Source of the DNA: Streptomyces sp. JJ38
GTDB lineage: Bacteria > Actinomycetota > Actinomycetes > Streptomycetales > Streptomycetaceae
NCBI RefSeq assembly: GCF_019303475.1
Contig: NZ_JABLSI010000026.1
Span: forward strand, 1-64,000
Length of the DNA stretch: 64,000 bases
Reading direction: 5' to 3'
Numbering within the stretch: position 1 is the first letter of the stretch; each line of letters begins with the position of its first letter. Positions 8,903-16,001 of the stretch are shown here, piece by piece. The notes under the pieces were generated by a model, which did no database searches, was not told the origin of the DNA, and saw only the letters and a program-made list of their open reading frames with translations. Position numbers and translations under genes: made by a program.

Positions 8903-10198
8903 GTGAAACTCGCAGTGGTGGGGGGCGGTTCCACCTACACCCCCGAACTCGTCGACGGATTCGCCCGGCTGCGCGACACCCTGCCGGTCACCGAACTGGT
9001 CCTCATCGACCCCGACGCCGACCGGCTCGCCCGGGTCGGCGGGCTGGCGCGGCGCATCCTCGCCCGCCAGGGCCACCCCGGCCGGGTCGTCCTCACCGAG
9101 GACGCGGCCGCGGGGGCCGAGGGCGCCGACGCCGTCCTCGTCCAGCTCCGGGTCGGCGGCCAGGCAGCCCGGCGGCAGGACGAGACCTGGCCGCTCGAAT
9201 GTGGCTGCGTCGGTCAGGAGACGACCGGGGCGGGCGGGCTCGCCAAGGCCCTGCGCACCGTGCCCGTCGTCCTCCGGCTCGCCGAGACCGTGCGCCGGGT
9301 CGCCCCGGACGCCTGGATCATCGACTTCACCAATCCCGTCGGGATCGTCACCCGCGCCCTGCTGGACGCCGGCCACCGTGCCGTCGGGCTGTGCAACGTC
9401 GCCATCGGCCTCCAGCGCACCTTCGCCGAGCTGCTCCGCCTCCCGCCCGGGGAACTGCACCTGGAGCACTACGGGCTCAACCACCTCACCTGGGAGCTGG
9501 CCGTGCGGCACGGCGGCCCGCAGGGCCCCGACCTCCTGCCCGGACTGCTCGCCGAACACGGGCGGACGCTCGCCGAGCGGCTGCGGCTGCCCCGCCCGCT
9601 GCTGGACCGGCTCGGCGTCGTCCCCTCCTACTACCTGCGCTACTTCTACGCGCACGACGAGGTCGTGGCCGAGCTGGGGGAGCGGCCCTCGCGGGCCGAG
9701 GAGGTGGCGGCCATGGAGGAGAAGCTGCTGGAGATGTACGCGGACCCGGCACTGGACACCAAGCCGGAACTGCTGGCCAGCCGCGGTGGGGCCTTCTACT
9801 CGGAGGCCGCCGTCGCCCTGGCCGCCGCCCTCCTCGGCGGCGGCGGTCCGGCGCAGGGCCCTGGCGGCTCGGACGCCAACGCCGTCCAGGCCGTCAACGT
9901 GCGCAACGACGGCACGCTGCCCTTCCTCCCGGACGAGGCCGTCGTCGAGGTGCCCGCCCACGTCACGCCCCGGGGCGCCGAACCGCTGCCCGCCCCCGGC
10001 ATCCCGCCGCTGTACGCCGGCCTCATCGCCCACACCGCCGCCTTTGAGCGCCTGGCCTTGGACGCCGCCCTGCACGGCGGCCGGGACCGGGTCTTCGCCG
10101 CCCTCCTCGCCCACCCGCTGATCGGCCAGTACGAGCGGGCGGAGGGCCTGACCGACCGGCTCATCGCACACAACCGGGCGCATCTGCCATGGGCCTGA
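8903..10198 (+). CDS. Glycoside hydrolase family 4 (6-phospho-beta-glucosidase-like)
   Basis: 431 aa, cytoplasmic, full length for GH4. It has the NAD-binding GGGSTYTP (7-14), the GQETTGAGG loop (104-112), DFTNPVG (141-147), the metal-ligand Cys164-Asn165 and the GLNHL motif (Asn193, His194). GH4 enzymes cleave by an NAD/Mn2+-dependent redox-elimination route, usually on phosphorylated disaccharides. The overlapping kinase gene suggests that the kinase supplies or removes the phosphorylated sugar. A comparable pair closes the csn chitosan-oligosaccharide operon of S. coelicolor, but no csn transporter is visible here, so the substrate stays open. Confidence 0.88.
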   Translation: MKLAVVGGGSTYTPELVDGFARLRDTLPVTELVLIDPDADRLARVGGLARRILARQGHPGRVVLTEDAAAGAEGADAVLVQLRVGGQAARRQDETWPLECGCVGQETTGAGGLAKALRTVPVVLRLAETVRRVAPDAWIIDFTNPVGIVTRALLDAGHRAVGLCNVAIGLQRTFAELLRLPPGELHLEHYGLNHLTWELAVRHGGPQGPDLLPGLLAEHGRTLAERLRLPRPLLDRLGVVPSYYLRYFYAHDEVVAELGERPSRAEEVAAMEEKLLEMYADPALDTKPELLASRGGAFYSEAAVALAAALLGGGGPAQGPGGSDANAVQAVNVRNDGTLPFLPDEAVVEVPAHVTPRGAEPLPAPGIPPLYAGLIAHTAAFERLALDAALHGGRDRVFAALLAHPLIGQYERAEGLTDRLIAHNRAHLPWA

Positions 10199-11226
10199 GC
10201 GCGCGCGGCGGTGCGGCCGCCGCGGGCGGAGGCGCCGTCCTCGCCGTCGATGCCGGAAACAGCAAGACGGACGTCCTGCTCGCGGGCGTGGACGGCGAGA
10301 TCCTCGGCACCGCCCGGGGGCCCGGCTTCCGGCCCGCCCCGGCCCGGCCTGACGCCGCGGGGGAGGCCGTGGCGGAGCTGGCCGGGCCCGTCCGGGCCGC
10401 GCTGGCCGCGGCCCCGCCGGGCGCGGACGTCGTCCACATCGCGGCCTGCCTGGCCAACGCCGACCTGCCCCGCGAGGAGCGGGCCCTGGGTGCCGCCGTC
10501 GCCGCCGCCGGCTGGGCCCGCACCGCCGAGGTGGTCAACGACACCTTCGCCGTGCTCCGGGCGGGCCTGCCCGACGACGACTCGGTGCGGCACGGCGTCG
10601 CCGTCGTGTGCGGGGCGGGGATCAACTGCGTGGGCCGCGCCCCGGACGGCCGCGTGCACCGGTTTCCCGCCCTCGGCAGGCTCTCCGGGGACTGGGGCGG
10701 CGGCGCCGGGCTGGCCGAGGCCGCGCTGTGGCACGCCGCCCGGGCGGCGGACGGACGCGGCGCCCCGACCGGGCTCGCCCGGGCGCTCCCCGCCCACTTC
10801 GGGCTGGCCGGGATGCCCGAGCTGATCGAGGCCCTGCACCTGGGGGAGCTGCCCGCCGAACGGCGGTACGAGCTGACGCCCGTGCTGTTCGCCGTGGCCG
10901 CCGAGGGCGACGCGCTCGCGGGCCGGCTCGTGGAGCGGCAGGCCGAGGAGATCGTCGCCATGGCCCGCGTCACGCTCGACCGGCTCGGCCTGCTCGGCAC
11001 GCCCACCCCCGTGTTCCTCGGGGGCGGGGTGGCCGCCGCGCGCCACCCCGCGCTGCACGAGCGCGTCCTGCGGGGGCTCGCTGAGGCGGCGCCCCGGGCG
11101 GAGGTCACCGTGGTGGAGGCGCCGCCCGTGCTGGGGGCCGCCCTGCTCGCCCTGGACGCCGCGGACGCCCGCCCCGAGGCCCGTGCCCGGCTGCGCCGCC
11201 GCCTGGGCGGGGCGCGGGGCCGGTGA
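10189..11226 (+). CDS. BadF/BadG-type sugar kinase (N-acetylglucosamine kinase-like)
   Basis: 345 aa of the BadF/BadG/BcrA/BcrD ATPase family (ASKHA fold). The phosphate-1 loop is LAVDAGNSKTD (about 18-28), the phosphate-2 and sugar region is CGAGINCVG followed by the LSGDWGGG segment, and a C-terminal GGG adenosine loop precedes the end. Members phosphorylate GlcNAc or related amino sugars. It overlaps the GH4 gene by 10 nt, so both should be translated together. An Ala/Gly-rich N-terminal extension of about 15 residues precedes the fold. Confidence 0.82.
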   Translation: MGLSARGGAAAAGGGAVLAVDAGNSKTDVLLAGVDGEILGTARGPGFRPAPARPDAAGEAVAELAGPVRAALAAAPPGADVVHIAACLANADLPREERALGAAVAAAGWARTAEVVNDTFAVLRAGLPDDDSVRHGVAVVCGAGINCVGRAPDGRVHRFPALGRLSGDWGGGAGLAEAALWHAARAADGRGAPTGLARALPAHFGLAGMPELIEALHLGELPAERRYELTPVLFAVAAEGDALAGRLVERQAEEIVAMARVTLDRLGLLGTPTPVFLGGGVAAARHPALHERVLRGLAEAAPRAEVTVVEAPPVLGAALLALDAADARPEARARLRRRLGGARGR

Positions 11227-11260
11227 CCGGCCGCCCCGGCACGGGGCATAGCCTCATCGC

Positions 11261-12013
11261 GTGCTGACCGGTTCGACGTTCCCGCTGCTCCTGGGCGGCA
11301 TCGTGTTCTTCGGCGCGGCCGTCCAGCGGCTGGCCGGAATCGGTTTCGGCCTCGTCGCGGCGCCCTTTCTCGTCCTGCTCGTCGGCCCGATGGACGGCGT
11401 CACGATGGCCAACTGCGCGGGCATCGCCATCAGCGGCCTGGGGCTGCTGGCCACCTGGCGCGGCGTGCGGCTGCGCTCGATGGTCCCCCTGGTCGCCGCG
11501 GCGGCGCTGACCGTCCCGCTGGGTGCGGCCGTCGCCCGCGCTCTGCCCGAGCCGGCGCTGCTGACGGCCATGGGCGCGCTGCTGAGCGCCCTGGTGCTGC
11601 TCCTGGTCCGCGGCGTGCGGCTGCCCTCCCTGCGGGGCCGGGCGGGGGCGGTCGCGGCCGGGGCGGCCAGCGGCTTCATGAACTCCTCGGCCGGCCTCGG
11701 CGGCCCCGCCGTCTCGCTGTACGCGGTCAACGCCGGCTGGTCGGCCCGCGAGTTCGTACCCAACGCGCAGTTCTACGGGCTGCTGGTCAACATCTTCTCG
11801 CTCGCGGCCAAGGGCGCGCCCGGGCTGTCCGGCGAGGAGTGGCTGGTCGCCGGGGTCACCCTGGCGGCCGGACTCGTCGCCGGGCACCTGATCGCGGCCC
11901 GCACCCCGGAGGGGCGGGCCCGCCGGGTCATCCTCGCGCTGGCGCTCGGCGGTGGGCTGGTCACGCTGGGCAAGGGCCTGTGGCTGCTGCTGCCCACGCT
12001 GCCGGTGGGCTGA
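11261..12013 (+). CDS. TauE/SafE family membrane permease
   Basis: 250 aa with about eight hydrophobic segments and the two-repeat layout of TauE/SafE (sulfite/organosulfonate exporter) proteins. Family hallmarks are the N-terminal GIGFGLVAAPFLVL and the mid-protein GFMNSSAGLGGPAV. The substrate cannot be read from the sequence. The GTG start has no ribosome site; TAGCCT (11249-11254) lies 6 nt upstream, again the leaderless pattern. It follows the kinase gene by 34 bp, but this own promoter suggests an independent unit. Confidence 0.85.
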   Translation: MLTGSTFPLLLGGIVFFGAAVQRLAGIGFGLVAAPFLVLLVGPMDGVTMANCAGIAISGLGLLATWRGVRLRSMVPLVAAAALTVPLGAAVARALPEPALLTAMGALLSALVLLLVRGVRLPSLRGRAGAVAAGAASGFMNSSAGLGGPAVSLYAVNAGWSAREFVPNAQFYGLLVNIFSLAAKGAPGLSGEEWLVAGVTLAAGLVAGHLIAARTPEGRARRVILALALGGGLVTLGKGLWLLLPTLPVG

Positions 12014-12022
12014 GCTCGGCCG

Positions 12023-12053
12023 TTGACTTCAACTCAGGTTCACTTCCTACGTT
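12023..12053 (+). promoter_or_regulatory. Promoter with 19-bp spacer and operator-like half-sites
   Basis: TTGACT (12023-12028) and TACGTT (12048-12053) are separated by 19 bp, longer than usual. The spacer holds an AAC-N4-GTT inverted repeat (12031-12040), as in promoters whose regulator binds between the boxes. The ATG of the MarR-like gene lies 8 nt after the -10, so the mRNA is probably leaderless and perhaps autoregulated. Confidence 0.45.
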
Positions 12054-12060
12054 CGGTGGC

Positions 12061-12606
12061 ATGACACGACCTTCCGCCACCACGCCCTCGACGACCCCTT
12101 CAACCACCACGACGTTCACGGCTCCCCGGGCCGTGTCCGCCGACGTCCCCGAGTTCACGGAGGCCGAGCTGCTCCAGCAGCCCCTCGGCTACTGGACAGG
12201 CGCCGCGAGCGCCGCGATCACCGGGTTCCTCAACGCCAACCTCGCCCGCGAGGGCGTCCAGCAGCCGCACTGGTGGACGCTGAACCGCGCCCGCGAGTCC
12301 GCCGAGGGGCTGACCCGGACGGAGCTGGTCGAAGTGATCGGCGCGAGCCGCCCCTACGTCGACGTCTCCGTCCTCGGCACCGCCGTCGACGAGCTGCTGG
12401 AGCGCGGACTGCTCGCGGAGGCCGGAGGCAGGCTGCGCGTCACCGAAGCCGGTGACGCCCTGGTCGGCCACCTGTGGACGGACGTGCTGACCCCGGCCCT
12501 GCGGCAGGTGCGGGACGGCATCGACGACGCGGAGTACGTCGCCGTCATCCGGCTGCTGCGCCGCCTGATCCGCAACGTCGAGGGGGACGCCGGCTTCCGG
12601 CTGTGA
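12061..12606 (+). CDS. MarR-family winged-helix transcriptional regulator
   Basis: 181 aa. A Thr/Ser-rich N-terminal tail (about 1-35) precedes a helical dimerisation part (LLQQPLGYWTGAASAAITGFLN). A winged helix-turn-helix follows (about 80-140: LTRTELVEVI, then the AVDELLERGLL wing and VTEAGDAL), and a C-terminal helix closes the fold, in the MarR order. The ligand and targets are unknown. The operator-like promoter just upstream suggests autoregulation. No oxidoreductase or drug pump is directly adjacent. Confidence 0.78.
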   Translation: MTRPSATTPSTTPSTTTTFTAPRAVSADVPEFTEAELLQQPLGYWTGAASAAITGFLNANLAREGVQQPHWWTLNRARESAEGLTRTELVEVIGASRPYVDVSVLGTAVDELLERGLLAEAGGRLRVTEAGDALVGHLWTDVLTPALRQVRDGIDDAEYVAVIRLLRRLIRNVEGDAGFRL

Positions 12607-12722
12607 GCCCGTACCGGGGCGGCGCGCGGACGTCCGCCGCGCGTCGCCCCGGCCCCCTGCCGTAAAATCTTGGGTGTCCTGGCCCCGACACCGCGCGCTG
12701 TGCGCTCGTGGCGTCGCCCGAA

Positions 12723-12735
12723 CGGCAAATTGCCG
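12723..12735. promoter_or_regulatory. Perfect inverted repeat upstream of the malQ unit
   Basis: CGGCAA-A-TTGCCG is a perfect 6-bp-arm palindrome. It is followed at 12740-12745 by TATCGT, a good -10 hexamer. It sits about 110 bp before the small Cys-cluster gene and could be an operator or part of the -35 region of that unit. The binding protein is unknown. Confidence 0.4.
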
Positions 12736-12847
12736 GTGCTATCGTGACGTGACCTGCGCCACGTTCCGGTGCCGATGACGGATGCCCACGCAGGCAGTGG
12801 GTAGGCCACCGAATGTCCAGCTTGCCGTCCACGAACGGAGGCCCGCC

Positions 12848-13126
12848 GTGGCCACGTCCGCTGACCTTCTCACCGCCCTGATCACCCTGCCCAGACAGCA
12901 GGACAGGGCGGAGGAGGGTGATCCCTCCAAACAGGCCCTGCTGTCCGATCCGGACTCCGGCCTCGACGGCTCCTGCTCCTGCGGCTGCTACGAGGCGCCG
13001 CTGACCAGTGAGCCCCCGCTCGCCGACGTCGCCCCGCTGACGAGCGAGCCCCCCATCGCCGCCGAGCTCCCGCTGACCAGCGAGCCGACCGGCGCCGGCT
13101 TCGGCACGGAGTCCACGGAGATCTGA
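12848..13126 (+). CDS. Small Cys-cluster protein with PLTSEP repeats, coupled to malQ
   Basis: 92 aa from a GTG with GGAGG 7 nt upstream. I do not recognise a family. Residues 1-40 form a hydrophobic then acidic segment (LLTALITLP, then AEEGDPSKQ). Next comes a tight Cys cluster, GSCSCGCYE (Cys43, 45, 47). The C-terminus has three PLTSEP units with an exact 12-residue period (from residues 51, 63 and 75). Its TGA overlaps the malQ ATG (TGATG), so the two are translationally coupled. The leader-plus-Cys-core look recalls a peptide-natural-product precursor or a metal-binding peptide, but no modification enzyme is nearby. A coding role is supported by the ribosome site, the coupling and the codon bias. 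Confidence 0.6.
   Translation: MATSADLLTALITLPRQQDRAEEGDPSKQALLSDPDSGLDGSCSCGCYEAPLTSEPPLADVAPLTSEPPIAAELPLTSEPTGAGFGTESTEI
12998..13087 (+). repeat. 36-bp tandem coding repeat
   Basis: CCGCTGAC begins units at 12998, 13034 and 13070, each 36 bp apart and each encoding PLTSEP. Third-position differences between units show drift under amino-acid-level constraint. Confidence 0.8.
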
Positions 13127-15249
13127 TGGGCCGCCTGGCGCGGCTGGCCGCGGCACACGGTGTCGCCACCTCCTATGCCCCCGGCCCCGGCCGGGTGGTC
13201 GAGGTGCCGGAGGACTCGGTCGTCGCCGTGCTCGCGGCCCTGGGCGTCGACGCCTCGACGCCCGAAGCCGTCCGCCAGGCCCTGGAGACACACGAGCTGC
13301 AGGCCGCCGCCAGGCTGCTGCCGCCCACCGTCGTCCTGCGCTCGGGGCAGGACGAGGCCCCGCACGACACCGGCCCGGGGCTGCCCGGCCTCCCGGCGCT
13401 GCCGCCGGGCACCGTGCTCCGGGTCGAGACGGAGGACGGCGCCCAGTACGACGCCGGCCCCGGCCTCCCCGTCAGCGTCCCCGCCGCCGTGCCCCCGGGT
13501 GTCCACACGCTCCGCGCGGAGGCCCCGGACGGGCGCTCGGCGCGGGCGCCCCTCATCGTCGCCCCCCGGCGGTTACCGCGTCCGCGGGGCCGCACGCACG
13601 GCCTCATGGTCCAGCTCTACTCCATGCTCTCCGGCCGCTCGTGGGGCATGGGCGACCTGGCGGACCTGGCCGACCTCGCGGCCTGGGCCGGGCGGACCAC
13701 GGGCGCCGGATTCGTCCAGCTCAACCCGCTGCACGCCGCCGTCCCCGCCGCCGAGGGCGAGGGCACCGACCCGTCGCCCTACCGGCCCTCCTCCCGGCGC
13801 TTCGCCGACCCGGTCCACCTGCGCGTCGAGGACGTCCCCGAGTACGCCTACCTCACGGGCGCCGAGCGCGACCGCATGGAGCGGCTGACGGAACGCGCCG
13901 CCCGGCTGCGCGAGGGCGTCCTGCACAAGGGCGCCCACATCGACCGCGACGCCGTGTGGGCGCTCAAGCTCGACGCCCTGGAACTGCTGCGCACCGTTCC
14001 GCTGAGCCCCGGGCGCCGGGCCGACTACTGCGCCTACCTCGCCGACGGCGGCCAGGAGCTGGAAGACCACGCCCTGTGGTGCACGCTCGCCGAACTCCAC
14101 GGGCCAAACTGGCGCTCCTGGCCCGCCGGGCTGGACGACCCGCGCTCCGCCCGCACCGCCCGCGCCCGCACCCAGCACCTGGAGCGGGTGGACTTCCACT
14201 GCTGGCTCTCCTGGCTCGTCGACGGCCAGCTCGCCCGCGCCCAGGAGGCCGCGCGGGGTGCCGGGATGTCCGTCGGCCTCGTGCACGACCTGGCCGTCGG
14301 CGTCCATCCGTCCGGCTCCGACGCCTGGGCGCAGCAGGACGCCCTGGCCGCCGGGATGTCCGTCGGGGCCCCGCCCGACGCCTTCAACGCCGCAGGCCAG
14401 TGCTGGGGGCTGCCCCCCTGGCGGCCGGACGCGCTCGCCCGCACCGGCTACCGCCCCTACCGTGAGCTGCTGCGCGGCCTGCTGGCCCATGCCGGGGCCC
14501 TGCGCGTCGACCACGTCATGGGGCACTTCCGCCAGTGGTGGGTGCCCGAGGGCCGCCCGCCCGCCGAGGGCACCTACGTGCGCTACGACGCCCAGGCCAT
14601 GCTCGGGGTGCTGACGCTGGAGGCCCACCGGGCCGGTGCCGCGGTGATCGGGGAGGACCTGGGCACCGTGGAGGACGGCGTGCGGGAGGAACTCGCCGAT
14701 CGGGGCGTCCTCGGCACCTCGGTGCTGTGGTTCGAGCGGGACTACACGGGGGACGGCAAGCCGCTGGCCCCAGGCCGCTGGCGCGCGTCCTGCCTCGCGA
14801 CCGCCACCACGCACGACCTGCCCAGCACCGCCGCCCGGCTCGCCGGGGACCACGTCGCGCTACAGCACCGGCTCGGGCTGCTGGAGGGGTCGCCGCGCGC
14901 CGCCCGCGCGGCCGCCGCCGCCGAGCGCGCGGAGTGGCTGGCCCTGTTCGCCCGGCTGGGGCTGCTGGCCCCGGGGCACGCGGAGGAGGAGGCCGCGATC
15001 CGGGCCGTCTACCGGTTCCTGGCCACCACCCCGGCGTGGCTGGTCGGCGTCTGGCTGCCGGACGGTGTCGGCGACCGGCGCCCGCAGAACGTCCCGGGCA
15101 CGTCGCTGGAGTACCCGAACTGGCGGCTGCCCATCGCGGACGGCACCGGGCGGCCCGTCGCGCTGGAGGAGCTGCTCGCCTCGCCCCGGCTGCACACGCT
15201 GCTCACCGGGCTGCGCACCGCGCTGGAGGAGGGCGGCGTCCGGGAGTAG
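13126..15249 (+). CDS. malQ: 4-alpha-glucanotransferase (amylomaltase)
   Basis: 707 aa, the long actinobacterial MalQ form. An N-terminal beta-rich part (about 1-150) precedes the GH77 barrel. The barrel shows GRSWGMGDL and the substrate-site run GAPPDAFNAAGQCWGLPPW, then RVDHVMG (Asp nucleophile region), VIGEDLGTVE (Glu acid/base) and TTTHDLPS. It disproportionates alpha-1,4-glucans in maltodextrin and glycogen metabolism in the cytoplasm. Codon 150 (13573-13575) is TTA, the only in-frame TTA codon I found in this window; in Streptomyces this makes translation depend on the bldA tRNA. Its ATG overlaps the stop of the Cys-cluster gene. Confidence 0.95.
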   Translation: MGRLARLAAAHGVATSYAPGPGRVVEVPEDSVVAVLAALGVDASTPEAVRQALETHELQAAARLLPPTVVLRSGQDEAPHDTGPGLPGLPALPPGTVLRVETEDGAQYDAGPGLPVSVPAAVPPGVHTLRAEAPDGRSARAPLIVAPRRLPRPRGRTHGLMVQLYSMLSGRSWGMGDLADLADLAAWAGRTTGAGFVQLNPLHAAVPAAEGEGTDPSPYRPSSRRFADPVHLRVEDVPEYAYLTGAERDRMERLTERAARLREGVLHKGAHIDRDAVWALKLDALELLRTVPLSPGRRADYCAYLADGGQELEDHALWCTLAELHGPNWRSWPAGLDDPRSARTARARTQHLERVDFHCWLSWLVDGQLARAQEAARGAGMSVGLVHDLAVGVHPSGSDAWAQQDALAAGMSVGAPPDAFNAAGQCWGLPPWRPDALARTGYRPYRELLRGLLAHAGALRVDHVMGHFRQWWVPEGRPPAEGTYVRYDAQAMLGVLTLEAHRAGAAVIGEDLGTVEDGVREELADRGVLGTSVLWFERDYTGDGKPLAPGRWRASCLATATTHDLPSTAARLAGDHVALQHRLGLLEGSPRAARAAAAAERAEWLALFARLGLLAPGHAEEEAAIRAVYRFLATTPAWLVGVWLPDGVGDRRPQNVPGTSLEYPNWRLPIADGTGRPVALEELLASPRLHTLLTGLRTALEEGGVRE

Positions 15250-15308
15250 CCGGCCCGGAACCCGACCCCGGATGAGCGGGGCGCAGCGTCGTTCGCTACG
15301 TTAAGAAC

Positions 15309-15545
15309 GTGGTCAAGACTGAGACTGTTGCTGCGCGTGCCGGAATCGTCGGCGTCGCCACGACGCTGATGCTGCTGACGTCCTCCCCCGCCTTCGCCCT
15401 GACGCGAGACGACGGAGACGACCCGGGCACGGGGCTGAGCGTCGCCGAGACGCTGGGCCTCTACGTGGGTGCCCCGCTGCTGCTGTTCCTGCTGATCTGC
15501 GGCCTCGTCATGGTGGGCGACAAGTCCCGCAAGAAGGAGAGCTGA
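15309..15545 (+). CDS. Small secreted or membrane protein of unknown function
   Basis: 78 aa. A signal-peptide-like N-terminus (residues 8-31, ending ...SPAFA) is followed by a short acidic stretch (TRDDGDDPG), a second hydrophobic segment (about 48-69) and a basic tail (KSRKKES). It should therefore sit in the membrane with a short exported loop. The GTG start has no ribosome site; TACGTT (15297-15302) ends 6 nt before it, so it is probably leaderless. A strong terminator follows. I know no function for this family. Confidence 0.7.
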   Translation: MVKTETVAARAGIVGVATTLMLLTSSPAFALTRDDGDDPGTGLSVAETLGLYVGAPLLLFLLICGLVMVGDKSRKKES

Positions 15546-15563
15546 CCTCCCAGCACCTCCGTC

Positions 15564-15601
15564 GAGGGCGCCTCCCGGCCGTGCCGCCGGGAGGCGTCCT
15601 C
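15564..15601. terminator. Hairpin terminator after the small membrane protein gene
   Basis: Stem of 16 pairs (one G-U) between 15564-15579 and 15586-15601, loop of 6 nt. It lies 18 nt past the stop codon. Confidence 0.75.
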
Positions 15602-15761
15602 GACGTGTGTACGGGGGCGGACGCCGGACCGCGCTGCGGCGTCCGGGCGGGCCTCGCCCCGGCCCTCGCCGCCCCCACGCCCCCACGCCACGCACCACAC
15701 GCGCGTACCGCCCGCCCCTGCCCCCGGCCGGCGGCGCTGGACCTCCGCCACGCCGTCATCC

Positions 15762-15995
15762 GTGACGGACCAGGTGGCCGTGGTGAACGGGACCGTCTAC
15801 GGCGGGAGCTTCGGCGGCACGGTGTCCGCGGTCGACGCCGCGTCCGGGAACCTGCTCCGGCAGACCAACACCAAGAGCCGTGTCCCGGCCGCGCCGGCAG
15901 CCGAGTTCACCCGCAACGCACCGCGGCGCGGAGGCGTGGCCCGCGATGGGCACGCCTCCGCGCCGCGGGCGGCGGACACGCCGCCGCCCGGTTGA
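15762..15995 (+). pseudogene. Remnant of a PQQ-repeat beta-propeller protein
   Basis: Codons from 15774 to about 15870 encode VAVVNGTVYGGSFGGTVSAV followed by DAASGNLL, a good match to one blade of PQQ-like propellers. Before it is non-coding sequence and a terminator; after it the reading loses similarity and runs into a second terminator hairpin. There is no ribosome site and no other blade. It looks like one surviving fragment of a larger gene deleted here. The 455-bp gap between the small membrane gene and pepN otherwise holds only the two hairpins. Confidence 0.5.
15921..15968. terminator. Strong bidirectional hairpin downstream of pepN
   Basis: A perfect 18-bp stem (15921-15938 with 15951-15968) encloses a 12-nt loop. 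It sits 34 bp beyond the stop of the minus-strand pepN and would also stop plus-strand transcription. Confidence 0.8.
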
Positions 15996-16001
15996 GGGCC
16001 G

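Noticed and set aside
12848..13126. Confident call as a RiPP precursor
   Set aside because: Leader-like and Cys-rich, but there is no modification, protease or export gene nearby, and coupling to malQ points elsewhere.
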